Notes under the pieces: model-generated | Told to the model about the DNA's origin: nothing | Seen by the model: the letters and a program-made list of their open reading frames with translations, nothing else | The model's database searches: none | Source: an uncultured candidate division WPS-2 bacterium | Lineage (GTDB): Bacteria; Vulcanimicrobiota; Vulcanimicrobiia; Vulcanimicrobiales; Vulcanimicrobiaceae | Reading direction: 5' to 3' | NCBI GenBank assembly: GCA_937927945.1 | Contig: CALEYW010000006.1 | Coordinates: 62,001-126,000, forward strand | DNA: 64,000 nt | Translations under genes and position numbers: made by a program | Shown here: in pieces, positions 17,699 to 26,800 of the stretch | Numbering within the stretch: the stretch's first letter is position 1 | Layout: the number at the start of each line of letters is the position of its first letter

Positions 17699-17811
17699 GC
17701 GCAGCGTTCGATCCGCCCAAGGGTCAAAAAGGTTCGCGGTTCCGACTGGCCCGCGGAAGAACATTTTGTATACAGATTCGACCGCTCGCTTCGCGCACGC
17801 GCCGACACTGC

Positions 17812-18292
17812 CTAGCCGGCGAAGGGTGCCCGAACGATCTTGAAATCGAAGCACGTGTAGGATCTATGCCGAACGTGCACTTCACGGACGTCCGCGTTGC
17901 TCAGAAACTCCGCCGCGAAGCGGATTCCTTTACCTGGAGGCGCGACGACAGCATCGAAGATTCTGCCGTCCTCGTCATACGCCCGAAGCACCAATTCGCG
18001 CTGTACGAAATCTTCGGGAAATGTATCGAGAGAGCGGTACGGAGCGCAATCATGCTCGTGAATGAAAATCGGACCGACTTCGGCGTAGGGATTGCGATCC
18101 GGCAGCGGCTGGTATGACAGCAACAAGAAAACTCTCGCGAGACGTCGATATCCTCAGGCAGACACGGCAGGGCCCGGTGTCTCGCTGAACCTTGAGATCG
18201 TGACCGAACGCATCTCGGCGCGTCCGGCGCGCCTCCTGGGCAATCTCCACGGGAATCGGAACGTATTGTAGGGTCAGCATTCCGGCGGTCAT
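17812..18292 (-). pseudogene. DUF1203 family protein, single frameshift
   Basis: The N-terminal part (MLTLQYVPIPVEIAQEARR to PCRVCLRISTSRESF) and the C-terminal part (LLLSYQPLPDRNPYAEVGP to IVRAPFAG) together make a full-length DUF1203 protein of about 155 residues. They lie in different frames, joined at about 18118-18124 where a TTTTC run holds one extra base. The function of DUF1203 is unknown. A homopolymer-adjacent single base can be a real mutation or an assembly error. The C-terminal half alone has an ATG at 18126. Confidence 0.75.
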
Positions 18293-18311
18293 CGACGTCT
18301 CCATGTCAGGT

Positions 18312-19481
18312 TTACGGTACCGGGACTCGCTCTCCACCGGCAATCATAATTTTGCTCTCGCATTCGACCACGCTTTTGGAAGCAACAGAGCGCTCGGCGC
18401 CACGCCGTCCACCGACGGAAGCTCCCAACACCGGAAGCAGCCGCAACGCGAGCCAGCCGAACGTTCCGCCGACGACGACCACGGCGAGCGGGTCGAAGTG
18501 CAGCTGCGGCGAGACGAACAGAAGCGGCCCGACGATCGCGAGCGCGAGCAGCAGCCGCGTGCGGTTCGGCTCGGAGAGCGCAGCCGCGGTGAAGCCGATC
18601 ATCGGGAGCGCGAGCACGGCATCGTAGGCCCAGGCGTGCGGGCTCAGCGCGAGCCCGGCCAGGCACGCGGAACTGGCCGCCTCCACCGGCGTCGTGCGGC
18701 GCACCGCAACCGCCACCGCGCCGGCGACAAGCGCGGTGAAGACGACCGCGAACGGGACGCCGATGCCGGCACGCGCGAGCAGCGCCGGAATGCCCACGGC
18801 GAACGCGCCGTTGACGCCCAAATCGCCGCTCGCGTAGTGGGCGAGCAGCCGCAGCCACGTCGCCGCCCAACCCCAATCGCCACCGGCCGCCGCGACGCTG
18901 AGCACGTACCACACCACCGCGATCGCGCTCACCACGCTGAGTTCGCGCAGCCGTCCGCGGAGCATCAGCACGGCGATCAACGGGATCGCGTACGTCGGCT
19001 TGTAGCAGAGCAGGCCGATCGGGATCGCGGTCAGCGCAACCGAACGTGTCGCCATGCCGGCGATCGAGAGCTGCGCCAGCAACAGGCCGAACGGCGCGTT
19101 CTGGCCGATGATCGCCGCGGCGTACACGACCGGCGACCAGAGCGCGAACGTCGCGACCGCGGTCGCGCGAGGCAGCGCGTACGTGCGCGCCGCGACGAGG
19201 CCCGCCGCTACGGCGCATGCGAGCATCAGCACGGCGTTCACCACGAAGCTGGCGGCGAGCGGCAACGACGCGAACGGAATCAGCGCCCATGCGCTGCCCG
19301 GCAGATAGAAGAACGCCTGCCATGCCTGCGGGGGCTCGAGCAGCGCGCGCGTTCCCACCCGCGTGCCGGCTGCGACGAACACTTGCCAGTCGCCGCCGCG
19401 GTGCGCGATCGACCACGGCGCCGCGCACGCGACCAGCGCCGCGAACGCGCTCGACCACGCCCACAGCACCGCGCGAAGCAT
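18312..19481 (-). CDS. GT87-like polyprenol-phosphate mannosyltransferase (DUF2029)
   Basis: 389 residues with about ten transmembrane helices and a GT-C architecture. Typical family features are the early loop with RGGDWQVFVAAGT, the YLPGSAWALIPFASLPL segment and LSPHAWAYDAVLAL in the C-terminal half. Family members move mannose from polyprenyl phosphate onto lipid or protein glycans outside the membrane. The gene overlaps the acyltransferase stop (TGATG) and ends a leftward run that begins in the Tad pilus genes. Confidence 0.72.
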   Translation of the reverse strand: MLRAVLWAWSSAFAALVACAAPWSIAHRGGDWQVFVAAGTRVGTRALLEPPQAWQAFFYLPGSAWALIPFASLPLAASFVVNAVLMLACAVAAGLVAARTYALPRATAVATFALWSPVVYAAAIIGQNAPFGLLLAQLSIAGMATRSVALTAIPIGLLCYKPTYAIPLIAVLMLRGRLRELSVVSAIAVVWYVLSVAAAGGDWGWAATWLRLLAHYASGDLGVNGAFAVGIPALLARAGIGVPFAVVFTALVAGAVAVAVRRTTPVEAASSACLAGLALSPHAWAYDAVLALPMIGFTAAALSEPNRTRLLLALAIVGPLLFVSPQLHFDPLAVVVVGGTFGWLALRLLPVLGASVGGRRGAERSVASKSVVECESKIMIAGGERVPVP

Positions 19482-20611
19482 CAGGCTTCGGCGACCGCCG
19501 AACGGCCGGCGATCCCTAACTCGCGCTTCGGCGTCCGCATCAGCAAGTCACGAACGCGTTGCCGCATCGGCTGCTCAACGCCGTGGTACAGCGCGAAGCT
19601 GAGCGCGAGCGTGCAGCCGAACGCGAGCGGCAGCATCAGCGGATGATCCCAGCCGAGGAGGTGCCTGATCAAGGCGACGACGGCGAGGTGCGAGAGGTAG
19701 AACGCGAAGCTGGCCTCGCCGAGGCGCACGAGAATCGGGTGCGACAGCAGGCGCGAGATCGCGCCGCCGCGCCGCGCGAACACGAAGATCAGCGCGCACC
19801 AGGCCGGCATCGCCCACGCCGAAAAGCGCACCGAGAGCGGGACGACCGGTGAGACGTACACCGCCAGGCACACCCCCGCCAGCACGAGGATCTCGACGCT
19901 CGTCGCGCGGAGCCGCCACCGTTTTTGCGGGTCGCTGCGCAAGAACGCGATCCCGAGCAGCATCCCGACGACGAAGTCGACCAGGCGGCTCGGCGGGAAC
20001 ACGTACCACCGCCAGTCGTCCACCGCGGCGTGCTGCGGCCACAGGAACGCGATCTGGGCGAGCCACAGCGCCCCCGCACTGAAAAGGACGACGTGCGGCG
20101 GCGACGTGCGGAACAGCCGCAGCAAACCGAATGCGACGAACGGAAAGACCGCGTAGAAGAACGCCTCGACCGAGATGCTCCACGCCGGTCCATTGACGCC
20201 GAAGTAGATCGCGCCGACCGGGATCCAGCTCTGCACCAGCACGAGCTGCGCCGCGACGGCGTGCAGGCGCGTCTGCACGTCGACGCCGCTCCAGAGCGGG
20301 TTGGTTCCGAGGTAGACGAGCGCGGCGAGCATCAGCGGCATCGTCGCGAGGTGCAGCGGATAGATGCGGGCGATCCGCGCTGCATAGAACGCGCGGAGCG
20401 CGTCGCTGCGGAGGCGATCCCGGAATTCGCTGTGGTACGTGTAGGTCAGGATGAAGCCGGAGAGCAGAAAGAAGAACGCCACGCCGAGGTAGCCGAACGA
20501 GAACGTCACGGAGATGCGGCGCGTCGGCACGCAGTGCCACGAAAAAACGAGCAGCGCCGCCACGAACCGCAGCGACGTCAGCGGCAGGAGAGTCTGGCGC
20601 TGCTCCGTCAT
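19481..20611 (-). CDS. acyltransferase 3 family (OafA/YrhL-like) membrane O-acyltransferase
   Basis: 376 residues from an ATG at 20611 that overlaps the upstream stop. It has ten or so helices. LTSLRFVAALLVFSWH contains the expected R-x10-H active-site arrangement, and GYLGVAFFFLLSGFILTY is the family signature. These enzymes O-acetylate or otherwise acylate polysaccharides, lipids or glycans at the membrane. No C-terminal SGNH domain. The neighbours are GT-C transferases, so acylation of the glycan they build is the likely role. Confidence 0.85.
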   Translation of the reverse strand: MTEQRQTLLPLTSLRFVAALLVFSWHCVPTRRISVTFSFGYLGVAFFFLLSGFILTYTYHSEFRDRLRSDALRAFYAARIARIYPLHLATMPLMLAALVYLGTNPLWSGVDVQTRLHAVAAQLVLVQSWIPVGAIYFGVNGPAWSISVEAFFYAVFPFVAFGLLRLFRTSPPHVVLFSAGALWLAQIAFLWPQHAAVDDWRWYVFPPSRLVDFVVGMLLGIAFLRSDPQKRWRLRATSVEILVLAGVCLAVYVSPVVPLSVRFSAWAMPAWCALIFVFARRGGAISRLLSHPILVRLGEASFAFYLSHLAVVALIRHLLGWDHPLMLPLAFGCTLALSFALYHGVEQPMRQRVRDLLMRTPKRELGIAGRSAVAEA

Positions 20612-22050
20612 CGCCGCGCGTCCGCGAGCAAAGTGGGGCGCACGTACAGATCCGCGACGCGATCGGACGCGATGCGCCGCCACGTCCCGCGCCGCTCGCC
20701 GAGCAGGCTATCGAGCGCACCGTTCCGGCGCACGAGCACCGCGTCGATCCGTTCGCGGTCGAGGATCGAGGCCCAGCCCCGGTTTCCGTCGATCACCTCG
20801 CGGTAGTCGCGCCAGATCCGCGCCGGATACGGATCGCAGCGGCCGTCCATGAAGAATCGCGCAGGCTCGTTCAGGAAGATGCTGCACCACGCGAAGTCCT
20901 CGCAGAAGATTCGCGGCGGCGTTCGCGCCTGGGCGAGCAGGGCGCGGGCGGTGCCGAGCGGAAGCCCGTCGCCGGCCAGCGGAGCGTCGCGCCACGTGAG
21001 CACGCTGACTGCAACGCCGCACAGCGCGACCGCGGCGAGCGTCGTCCAGGCGAGCGCGTGCGACCTCGGGCGTGAGGCGGCGACGCGCGCAGGACGGCGT
21101 GGGATCGCGGCGAGCGCGATCGGCGCGGCGACGAGCGCGAACACCGGCACGTTTCGCACTGCGCCGAACAGCACGATCGTGAACGCGACCGCGACGAGCC
21201 GGTCGCGCACCGAGGTGCGCGCGCCGAACACCGCGAGCAGCAGCACGAGCGGCAGCGCACCGGCGACGAACGCGGCGCTGCTCGCGCTCGTCGCGCCCCA
21301 CTCGCTGATCGAATGGCGGATCGGACTCGTCAGCAGCGCCGCGGCATACCGCGCCAAATCGAAGCCGAACGGCGTCGCGAGCGTCGCGGCGGCGCTCGCG
21401 AGCGCGAGCAAGGCGGAGCGGCGGGCGGCCGGCGACCACGCGCGATCGCGCAGCACCGCGGCCAGCGCGACGAGCACGGCGAAGGCCGGCGCGAGAAATG
21501 CGCTCGCGTGCAGGTTCGCCCACGCGACCGTCAGCGGAACGACGGCCCACGCCCACGGGCCTTCCATCTCCAGCAGCCACACCGTGGTCGCGAGGCAAGC
21601 CCAGCCGAGGACCTGCGTGCGGGCGCCGAACGACTGCATCGCCGCGAGCGCGCACACGAGCACGGCGATCGATGCCTTCGCGTCGGAGACGCCGCGCCGG
21701 CGGCACCGCAGCACCACCGTGCAGAGCACGACGCCGAACGCGAGCGCGCAGAACAGCGGCACGATCCAGCTCGCGCCGTGCGCGCTCGTCCACGCGAGCA
21801 CCGTTGAGAACAGCCACTCGTGCGGCGTCCACGGCGCGCCTTCGGCAGCGAACGTCTCCGGTCCGAGCGCGCGCGGAATCGCATGGTCCCGCAGAACGCG
21901 CTCGCCCAGCCAGCGCTGCCACAGCAGATCGCCGTCGCCGCGCGGAAGGCGTATCGCCAGCGCCGCGAACCAGGCGACGACCGCTGCGACGCACACCCAC
22001 GGCAGCATCGTCGTGGGATCGAGGCGCCTGCCCACCGGCGCGGCGTTCAC
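20608..22050 (-). CDS. GT-C-like multi-pass membrane protein
   Basis: 480 residues, GTG start at 22050 inside the upstream stop (GTGA). Ten or more hydrophobic helices. The first extracytoplasmic loop DGDLLWQRWLGERVLRDHAIP...PWTPHEWLF is the pattern of PMT/GT39-like GT-C proteins (acidic DxD-like site then HEW). A soluble C-terminal domain (FFMDGRCDPYPARIWRDYREVI) follows the helices. Transfer of a sugar from a lipid carrier is inferred; donor and acceptor are unknown. Confidence 0.65.
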   Translation of the reverse strand: MNAAPVGRRLDPTTMLPWVCVAAVVAWFAALAIRLPRGDGDLLWQRWLGERVLRDHAIPRALGPETFAAEGAPWTPHEWLFSTVLAWTSAHGASWIVPLFCALAFGVVLCTVVLRCRRRGVSDAKASIAVLVCALAAMQSFGARTQVLGWACLATTVWLLEMEGPWAWAVVPLTVAWANLHASAFLAPAFAVLVALAAVLRDRAWSPAARRSALLALASAAATLATPFGFDLARYAAALLTSPIRHSISEWGATSASSAAFVAGALPLVLLLAVFGARTSVRDRLVAVAFTIVLFGAVRNVPVFALVAAPIALAAIPRRPARVAASRPRSHALAWTTLAAVALCGVAVSVLTWRDAPLAGDGLPLGTARALLAQARTPPRIFCEDFAWCSIFLNEPARFFMDGRCDPYPARIWRDYREVIDGNRGWASILDRERIDAVLVRRNGALDSLLGERRGTWRRIASDRVADLYVRPTLLADARR

Positions 22051-23471
22051 CGTGCCGCGCCCGCGACAGCGGCGGGCGCAGGCAATGCGGCGCTTCGCAC
22101 CGTTTTGCCGTACGCGACCGCGACGATCGCGAGCAGACCGCACGCCAGCCCCGCGAGCGTCGGCAGGCGCAACCACTGCATCATCGCCGACGGGCGCATC
22201 AGCGCGGCTCGCGAGAAGTCGCCCCAGCTCAGCTCCGCCAGGGCGCCCGGCGGGTACGCGTGGGGCACGAAGTGCACGGGCGCGGGGCCGAATCCGGCCA
22301 CCGCCAGCCCGACGACGGAGAGCACGACGCATGCCGCGCCGACTCCGAGGGCCAAGCCCGCGCGGCGACCCAGCGTCAGCGCGCCGAACCCGCCCGCGAG
22401 CAGCGGCGCCAACCCGGCGAGCACGCTCGCACCCATGACGTTCCACGGTATCATCGCGAGCGCGAGGCCGGTCGACGCGAGCGTACGCACCCGCGGGTTG
22501 CGCACCGCTACGTAGACGATCGCCGGAAACGCGACCGCGATCTGCTGGAAGTGCACGTGCACGCCGCCGAACAGGGCGAACGCCGGCGGCACGATCACCA
22601 TGACCGCTGCGTCGCCGTTCGTGGCACGGAGCCGGTTCGCGACGACGACGCCGAGCACGAGCATCACCGCGAACATCAGCTCGCCCCAGCGGATCGCGAC
22701 GGAGACCCCGACGCCGAGCGACGTCAGCAGCGACGTGAGGCTGAACTGCCACTCGTAGGCGTTCGCGAGCGCGTGGGCGGGGACGACCTCGCGCACGTAC
22801 GCTACGCACGCCGGGAAGCCGACGGCCGCGACGCTCGCCGCCCCAAGCCCGACCCCGCACAGCACGAGCGGCATCCGCGCCCGCGGAAAAACCGCGAACA
22901 TTCCGACGATCGCGGCAAGCGCGACGTGCGGTTCGATGCTCGCTGCGGCGACGCACGCCGAAGCGCCGACCCACCGGCCGCGGCGCACGAGCAGCGCGGC
23001 GCCGGCGAGGGCCGCCAAGACGAGCGGCACCGGCTGGCCGACGTAGTACGTCACCGTCGCGGTGATCGCCGCGAGCGCGACGTTCAGCACGGCGCTCGAT
23101 GCGCCGGTAACGCGCTGCAGCAGCGCGACGGCAAATGCCATCGACGCGATCAGCAGCGCGCCGTAGCACGCCGCGGCGAGCGGGAACGGCAGCAGCGCGA
23201 ACGGCACGAACAACAGCAGCGCATGCGGCGGGAGCGGTGCCGGCAGCGCGACCGGCCGTAGGAACTCCGGCTCCGCAGGCGGCCCGGCCGTCACCTCGCA
23301 GCTGCGAAGCGGCTCTTCCAGATACGGATTCGCGCCGTGCGCGATCGCGCTCCCCGCGCAGTAGAACGCGCGGAAGTCGCCCATGAGATACGTCGGGCGA
23401 TCCAGCGGATTGAGCGCAATCATCGCCGCCAGCATCGCCGGCGCGAGAAACCAATGCCAGCGTACCTTCAT
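22047..23471 (-). CDS. GT87-like mannosyltransferase (DUF2029)
   Basis: 474 residues, about eleven helices. The N-terminal loop GDFRAFYCAGSAIAHGANPYLEEPLRSCE is the canonical GT87 pattern (acidic D-F then NPY). It is a second GT87 in the same run as the one at 18.3 kb but not closely similar. The start lies seven bases after the TadE stop, so the transferases probably share a transcript with the minor pilins. Confidence 0.78.
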   Translation of the reverse strand: MKVRWHWFLAPAMLAAMIALNPLDRPTYLMGDFRAFYCAGSAIAHGANPYLEEPLRSCEVTAGPPAEPEFLRPVALPAPLPPHALLLFVPFALLPFPLAAACYGALLIASMAFAVALLQRVTGASSAVLNVALAAITATVTYYVGQPVPLVLAALAGAALLVRRGRWVGASACVAAASIEPHVALAAIVGMFAVFPRARMPLVLCGVGLGAASVAAVGFPACVAYVREVVPAHALANAYEWQFSLTSLLTSLGVGVSVAIRWGELMFAVMLVLGVVVANRLRATNGDAAVMVIVPPAFALFGGVHVHFQQIAVAFPAIVYVAVRNPRVRTLASTGLALAMIPWNVMGASVLAGLAPLLAGGFGALTLGRRAGLALGVGAACVVLSVVGLAVAGFGPAPVHFVPHAYPPGALAELSWGDFSRAALMRPSAMMQWLRLPTLAGLACGLLAIVAVAYGKTVRSAALPAPAAVAGAAR

Positions 23472-23478
23472 CTGCGGC

Positions 23479-23907
23479 CTACTGCGCGATCACCATCTGT
23501 GAGGTGCTCGACATCGGCATCGTAAGGTTGGGCATCAACGGGATCATGAACCTGAACGGATACGACGCCTGCACCGCGACCAGGCACCCCGGTCCCTGGT
23601 TCGCCGGGTCGGTACAGCCGTCGCCGCTGCTCCAGGTCGTCGTCACCGTCAGCGAGTTCGGGTCGATCCCGGGCGCCAAGCCGCGCACGTACGTCTGGAT
23701 CGCATCGGTGGTCGCCGGGCATCCGGCGACGGTACAGCTCGAGCCCCGAACCATCGCATATCGGGTCCCGGACCGCGCCCCGTCGGCGACGAGATGATAG
23801 GTGTACAGCGCTCGGCCGAAATCGATGATGCCGAACATCAGCGTCAACGCCGCGGTGCTGACGACCGCGAACTCCACCAGCGCGTTGCCCCGCTCACGTG
23901 CGCTCAT
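23479..23907 (-). CDS. TadE-like minor pseudopilin
   Basis: 142 residues from an ATG at 23907 that overlaps the upstream stop (ATGA). The N-terminus RGNALVEFAVVSTAALTLMFGIIDFGRALY is the TadE hydrophobic helix with the conserved Glu after the Gly cleavage point. The remainder is periplasmic with two Cys pairs (SSCTVAGCP, DGCTDP..GPGC). TadE proteins assemble with the Flp pilus at the membrane. Confidence 0.85.
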   Translation of the reverse strand: MSARERGNALVEFAVVSTAALTLMFGIIDFGRALYTYHLVADGARSGTRYAMVRGSSCTVAGCPATTDAIQTYVRGLAPGIDPNSLTVTTTWSSGDGCTDPANQGPGCLVAVQASYPFRFMIPLMPNLTMPMSSTSQMVIAQ

Positions 23908-24362
23908 TGAGCGACGCGCATGATCGCGCGGCTGGTGATCGTTTGGCTCTGAGGGACCCCCGGGAAGTGCAGCAGCGATTGGAACGTTCCGGTGACGTCG
24001 ACCTGCACGAAGACGAGCTGATGGCTGCTCGCACAGTCCGTCGGCTGGCACGTCGACGTCGAACCGTCCGAACATCGGCAGTATTGCGTTGCGGTCGCCG
24101 TCACCCCCGCGATGTTCCCAGCGTCATTCAGCGCCGCCGTCTCCATGCCGCCGCTCGCGTCCTTCGCGGTCCCCAGGTTTTGCGCGCCGTACTGGACGCC
24201 CGCGCGCGCCGCGTTGCCGACCACGATGCTGTACTGCGCGTATCGGCCGACTTCAATGAGCCCAATGAGCAGCAGCACCAAGACGGGCACGATGACGGCC
24301 ATCTCGGCGAGCGCGGATCCCGCCTCGGCGCGCGCCAGGCGGCCGAGGATCTTCAGGCGCAC
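23904..24362 (-). CDS. TadE/TadF-like minor pseudopilin
   Basis: 152 residues from a GTG at 24362 (VRLKILGRLARAEAGSA). The segment AEAGSALAEMAVIVPVLVLLLIGLIEVGRYAQY is the typical TadE helix. The C-terminal domain is cysteine-rich (YCRCSDGSTSTCQPTDC). It lies four bases from the upstream TadG stop and overlaps the next TadE, in a tight translational chain. Confidence 0.85.
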   Translation of the reverse strand: MRLKILGRLARAEAGSALAEMAVIVPVLVLLLIGLIEVGRYAQYSIVVGNAARAGVQYGAQNLGTAKDASGGMETAALNDAGNIAGVTATATQYCRCSDGSTSTCQPTDCASSHQLVFVQVDVTGTFQSLLHFPGVPQSQTITSRAIMRVAQ

Positions 24363-24366
24363 GGTC

Positions 24367-25578
24367 TCACTCCGCCAGCACGGCGTAGCCGGTTCGCGCA
24401 AGTCCGCCCGTGCTGGGAACCGTCAAGCCGCCGCCGTTCATCCGGATCGACTTCGTGACCAGCAGCGTGATCGACGGCAGATCGCCGTTGAACGTGAAGT
24501 CGCACGACGGAGCGTAGAATCCGCCGGTCAGGTTCACCGTCCCGGACGAACCGTTCTTCGTGAAGCTGAAGCTGGCAGACGTGCTCGGAGGCTGGTAGTA
24601 CACCATTCCCGCCGTCGGACCGCTGGCCGGCGCGGTGAGGATCACGTTGACGTTCCCGTTGTACACGACTGGGCTGCTACCGGCGTTGTAGATCGTCACG
24701 CCGGTGCCGGTCATGTCGCCGCTGGTCATTCCTTGGTCGAGCACGAACAAGCCCGGCGACAACGTCAGCGACCCGCTGAGCGGAACGCAATACTCGCCCG
24801 GTGGCAGGGGATTCGGTACCGGGAACGGCTGGCAACCGCTATGGAGCACGCCTTGATGGTTCAGCGTGAGATCGGTGAGATACGCGCAGCCCGCGATCGT
24901 CGGGCACGGATCGGTCACCGGCACGGTCTTCATCGGCTGCGAGAGCGGGTACGTTCCTCCGCCGGGCCCACTACCCACGTACCCGATGGTGCGAGCGTCG
25001 ACGTTCGCCCCGCCGGTGACGACGAGACTTTCGTTGGTGATGATCCCGCAGGTCGGAGCGGTGATCCCGCCTCCGCCACCGCCGCCCAAGTCGATGTCAC
25101 CGCCGAGCGCGTAGACGCAATAGATGCCGTTCGTGTTCAGCCTCGCGACCGCTCGAGCGCGAATCCACTGCGCCATTCCGAAGATGCCGTCGAAAAAGGT
25201 GGACAGCTTCTTCCGAACGACGACCTCGACCGCACTCGTGCTGCCAAGGTAAGGCCCGGACGTCGGCGGACCGACGGCGACGCTGACGGTTGCACCGCCG
25301 TCGTCGGTGAAGCCGTTCGCGCTCGCGTCGCTCTGCGCCGCGGACGAGACGTCGGCTGCGGCCGGGAACGCGAGCTCGCCGGCGGCCGCGATGGCGGCGC
25401 TGTCGGCTGCGGAGTGCGCGAGCCGCTCCTGATATCGCCAATAGCCGACGTCTACGGCGAGCGCCGCGCTCCCGCAGAGAACGACGAGAGCGAGGGCGAA
25501 CAAGGGCAGCACCTGCCCGCGCTCTCCCGAGCGCGCAGTCTGCGCGCGCGCCGGACGTCCGAGCATCTTCAATCGCAT
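24367..25578 (-). CDS. TadG-like pilus protein, copy A
   Basis: 403 residues from an ATG at 25578 (MRLKMLGRPARAQ). The RGQVLPLFALALVVLCG helix is the TadG/TadE-like anchor. The following region (VDVGYWRYQERLAHSAADSAAIAAAGELAFPAA) is the TadG N-domain. The rest is a Gly/Ser/Thr-rich, parallel-beta-like extracytoplasmic domain (TNGIYCVYALGGDIDLGGGGGGGITAPTCG) often seen in ice-binding-like or polymer-forming repeats. It is a close tandem duplicate of the gene upstream, five bases away. Confidence 0.82.
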   Translation of the reverse strand: MRLKMLGRPARAQTARSGERGQVLPLFALALVVLCGSAALAVDVGYWRYQERLAHSAADSAAIAAAGELAFPAAADVSSAAQSDASANGFTDDGGATVSVAVGPPTSGPYLGSTSAVEVVVRKKLSTFFDGIFGMAQWIRARAVARLNTNGIYCVYALGGDIDLGGGGGGGITAPTCGIITNESLVVTGGANVDARTIGYVGSGPGGGTYPLSQPMKTVPVTDPCPTIAGCAYLTDLTLNHQGVLHSGCQPFPVPNPLPPGEYCVPLSGSLTLSPGLFVLDQGMTSGDMTGTGVTIYNAGSSPVVYNGNVNVILTAPASGPTAGMVYYQPPSTSASFSFTKNGSSGTVNLTGGFYAPSCDFTFNGDLPSITLLVTKSIRMNGGGLTVPSTGGLARTGYAVLAE

Positions 25579-25583
25579 CGTTC

Positions 25584-26774
25584 TCACTCCGCCAGGGTGC
25601 CATGGCCGGTGCGCGTCAGTCCGCCCGTGCTGGGAACGGTCAAGCCTCCGCCGTTCATCCGGATCGACTTCGCCACCAGCAGCGTGATCGACGGAAGGGC
25701 GCCGTTGAACGTGAAGTCGGACGACGGAGCGTAGAATCCGCCGATGAGGTTCACCGTGCCGGCGGCGCCGTTCTTCGTAAAGCTGCCCGGATTGCTCGGC
25801 GGCTGGTAGTACACCATTCCCGCCGTCGGCCCGCTGGTCGGCGCGGTGAGGATCACGTTGACGTTTCCGTTGTACGTCAGTCCGGCAGTACCGGCGTTGT
25901 AGATCGTGACGCCGGTGCCGGTGATGTCGCCGCTGGTCATGCCTTGGTCGAGTACGAACAAGCCCGGCGACAACGTCAGGGATCCGCTCAGCGCAACGCA
26001 ATACTCTCCCGGCGGCAGCGGACTCAGGCCTGGAAACGGCTGGCAGCCGCTATGGAGAATGCCCGGGTGATTCAGCGTGAGGTCGGTGAGGTACGCGCAT
26101 CCCGCAATCGTCAGGCAAGGGTCGGCAACCGGCACGCTCTTCATCGGCTGGCCGAGCGGGTACGACCCTCCGCCGGGCCCGTTGCCGACGTAGCCGATCG
26201 AGCGGGCGTCGACGTTCGCCTGCCCGGTGACGATGAGATCCTGATTCGTGATGATCCCGCAGGTCGGCGCGGTGATTCCGCCTCCGCCGCCTCCCCGCAA
26301 ATCGATGTTGCCGGCCAGCGCATACACGCAGTAGACCCCGTTCGTGTTCAGGAGCGCGACCGCTCGAACGCTGACCCATTGCGTCATGCCGAAGATGCCG
26401 TCGAAAAAGCTCGTCAGCTTTTTTCTTACGACGACCTCGACCGCGCTCGCACTGCCGGCGTACGCGCCGGAAGTCGGCGGACTGTTTACGGCGACGCTCA
26501 CGTTTGCACCGCCGTCGTCCGTGAAGCCGTTCGCGCTCGCGTCGCTCTGCGCGGCGGAGGTCACGTCGGCCGCGGCCGGGTACGCGAGCTCGCCGGCGCC
26601 CGCGATCGCGGCGCTGTCGGCTGCGGAGTGCGCGAGCCGCTCCTGATACCGCCAATAGCCGACGTCGACGGCGAGTGCTGCAGCTCCGAAGAGTACGACG
26701 AGAGCGAGGGCGAACAACGGTAGAACCTGCCCCCGTTCTCCCGAGCGCGTACGTTGCTCGCGAATCGTCTCCAT
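25584..26774 (-). CDS. TadG-like pilus protein, copy B
   Basis: 396 residues, ATG at 26774, near-duplicate of copy A along almost the whole length. Identical blocks include RSGERGQVLPLFALALVVL, VDVGYWRYQERLAHSAADSA, LSGSLTLSPGLFVLDQGMTSG and SIRMNGGGLTVPSTGGL. Differences are scattered substitutions and small indels, so the two copies have diverged since duplication. It sits 26 bases after the secretin gene. Confidence 0.82.
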   Translation of the reverse strand: METIREQRTRSGERGQVLPLFALALVVLFGAAALAVDVGYWRYQERLAHSAADSAAIAGAGELAYPAAADVTSAAQSDASANGFTDDGGANVSVAVNSPPTSGAYAGSASAVEVVVRKKLTSFFDGIFGMTQWVSVRAVALLNTNGVYCVYALAGNIDLRGGGGGGITAPTCGIITNQDLIVTGQANVDARSIGYVGNGPGGGSYPLGQPMKSVPVADPCLTIAGCAYLTDLTLNHPGILHSGCQPFPGLSPLPPGEYCVALSGSLTLSPGLFVLDQGMTSGDITGTGVTIYNAGTAGLTYNGNVNVILTAPTSGPTAGMVYYQPPSNPGSFTKNGAAGTVNLIGGFYAPSSDFTFNGALPSITLLVAKSIRMNGGGLTVPSTGGLTRTGHGTLAE

Positions 26775-26800
26775 CTCGGTTCCCTTCTGCCGGCGGCGTT

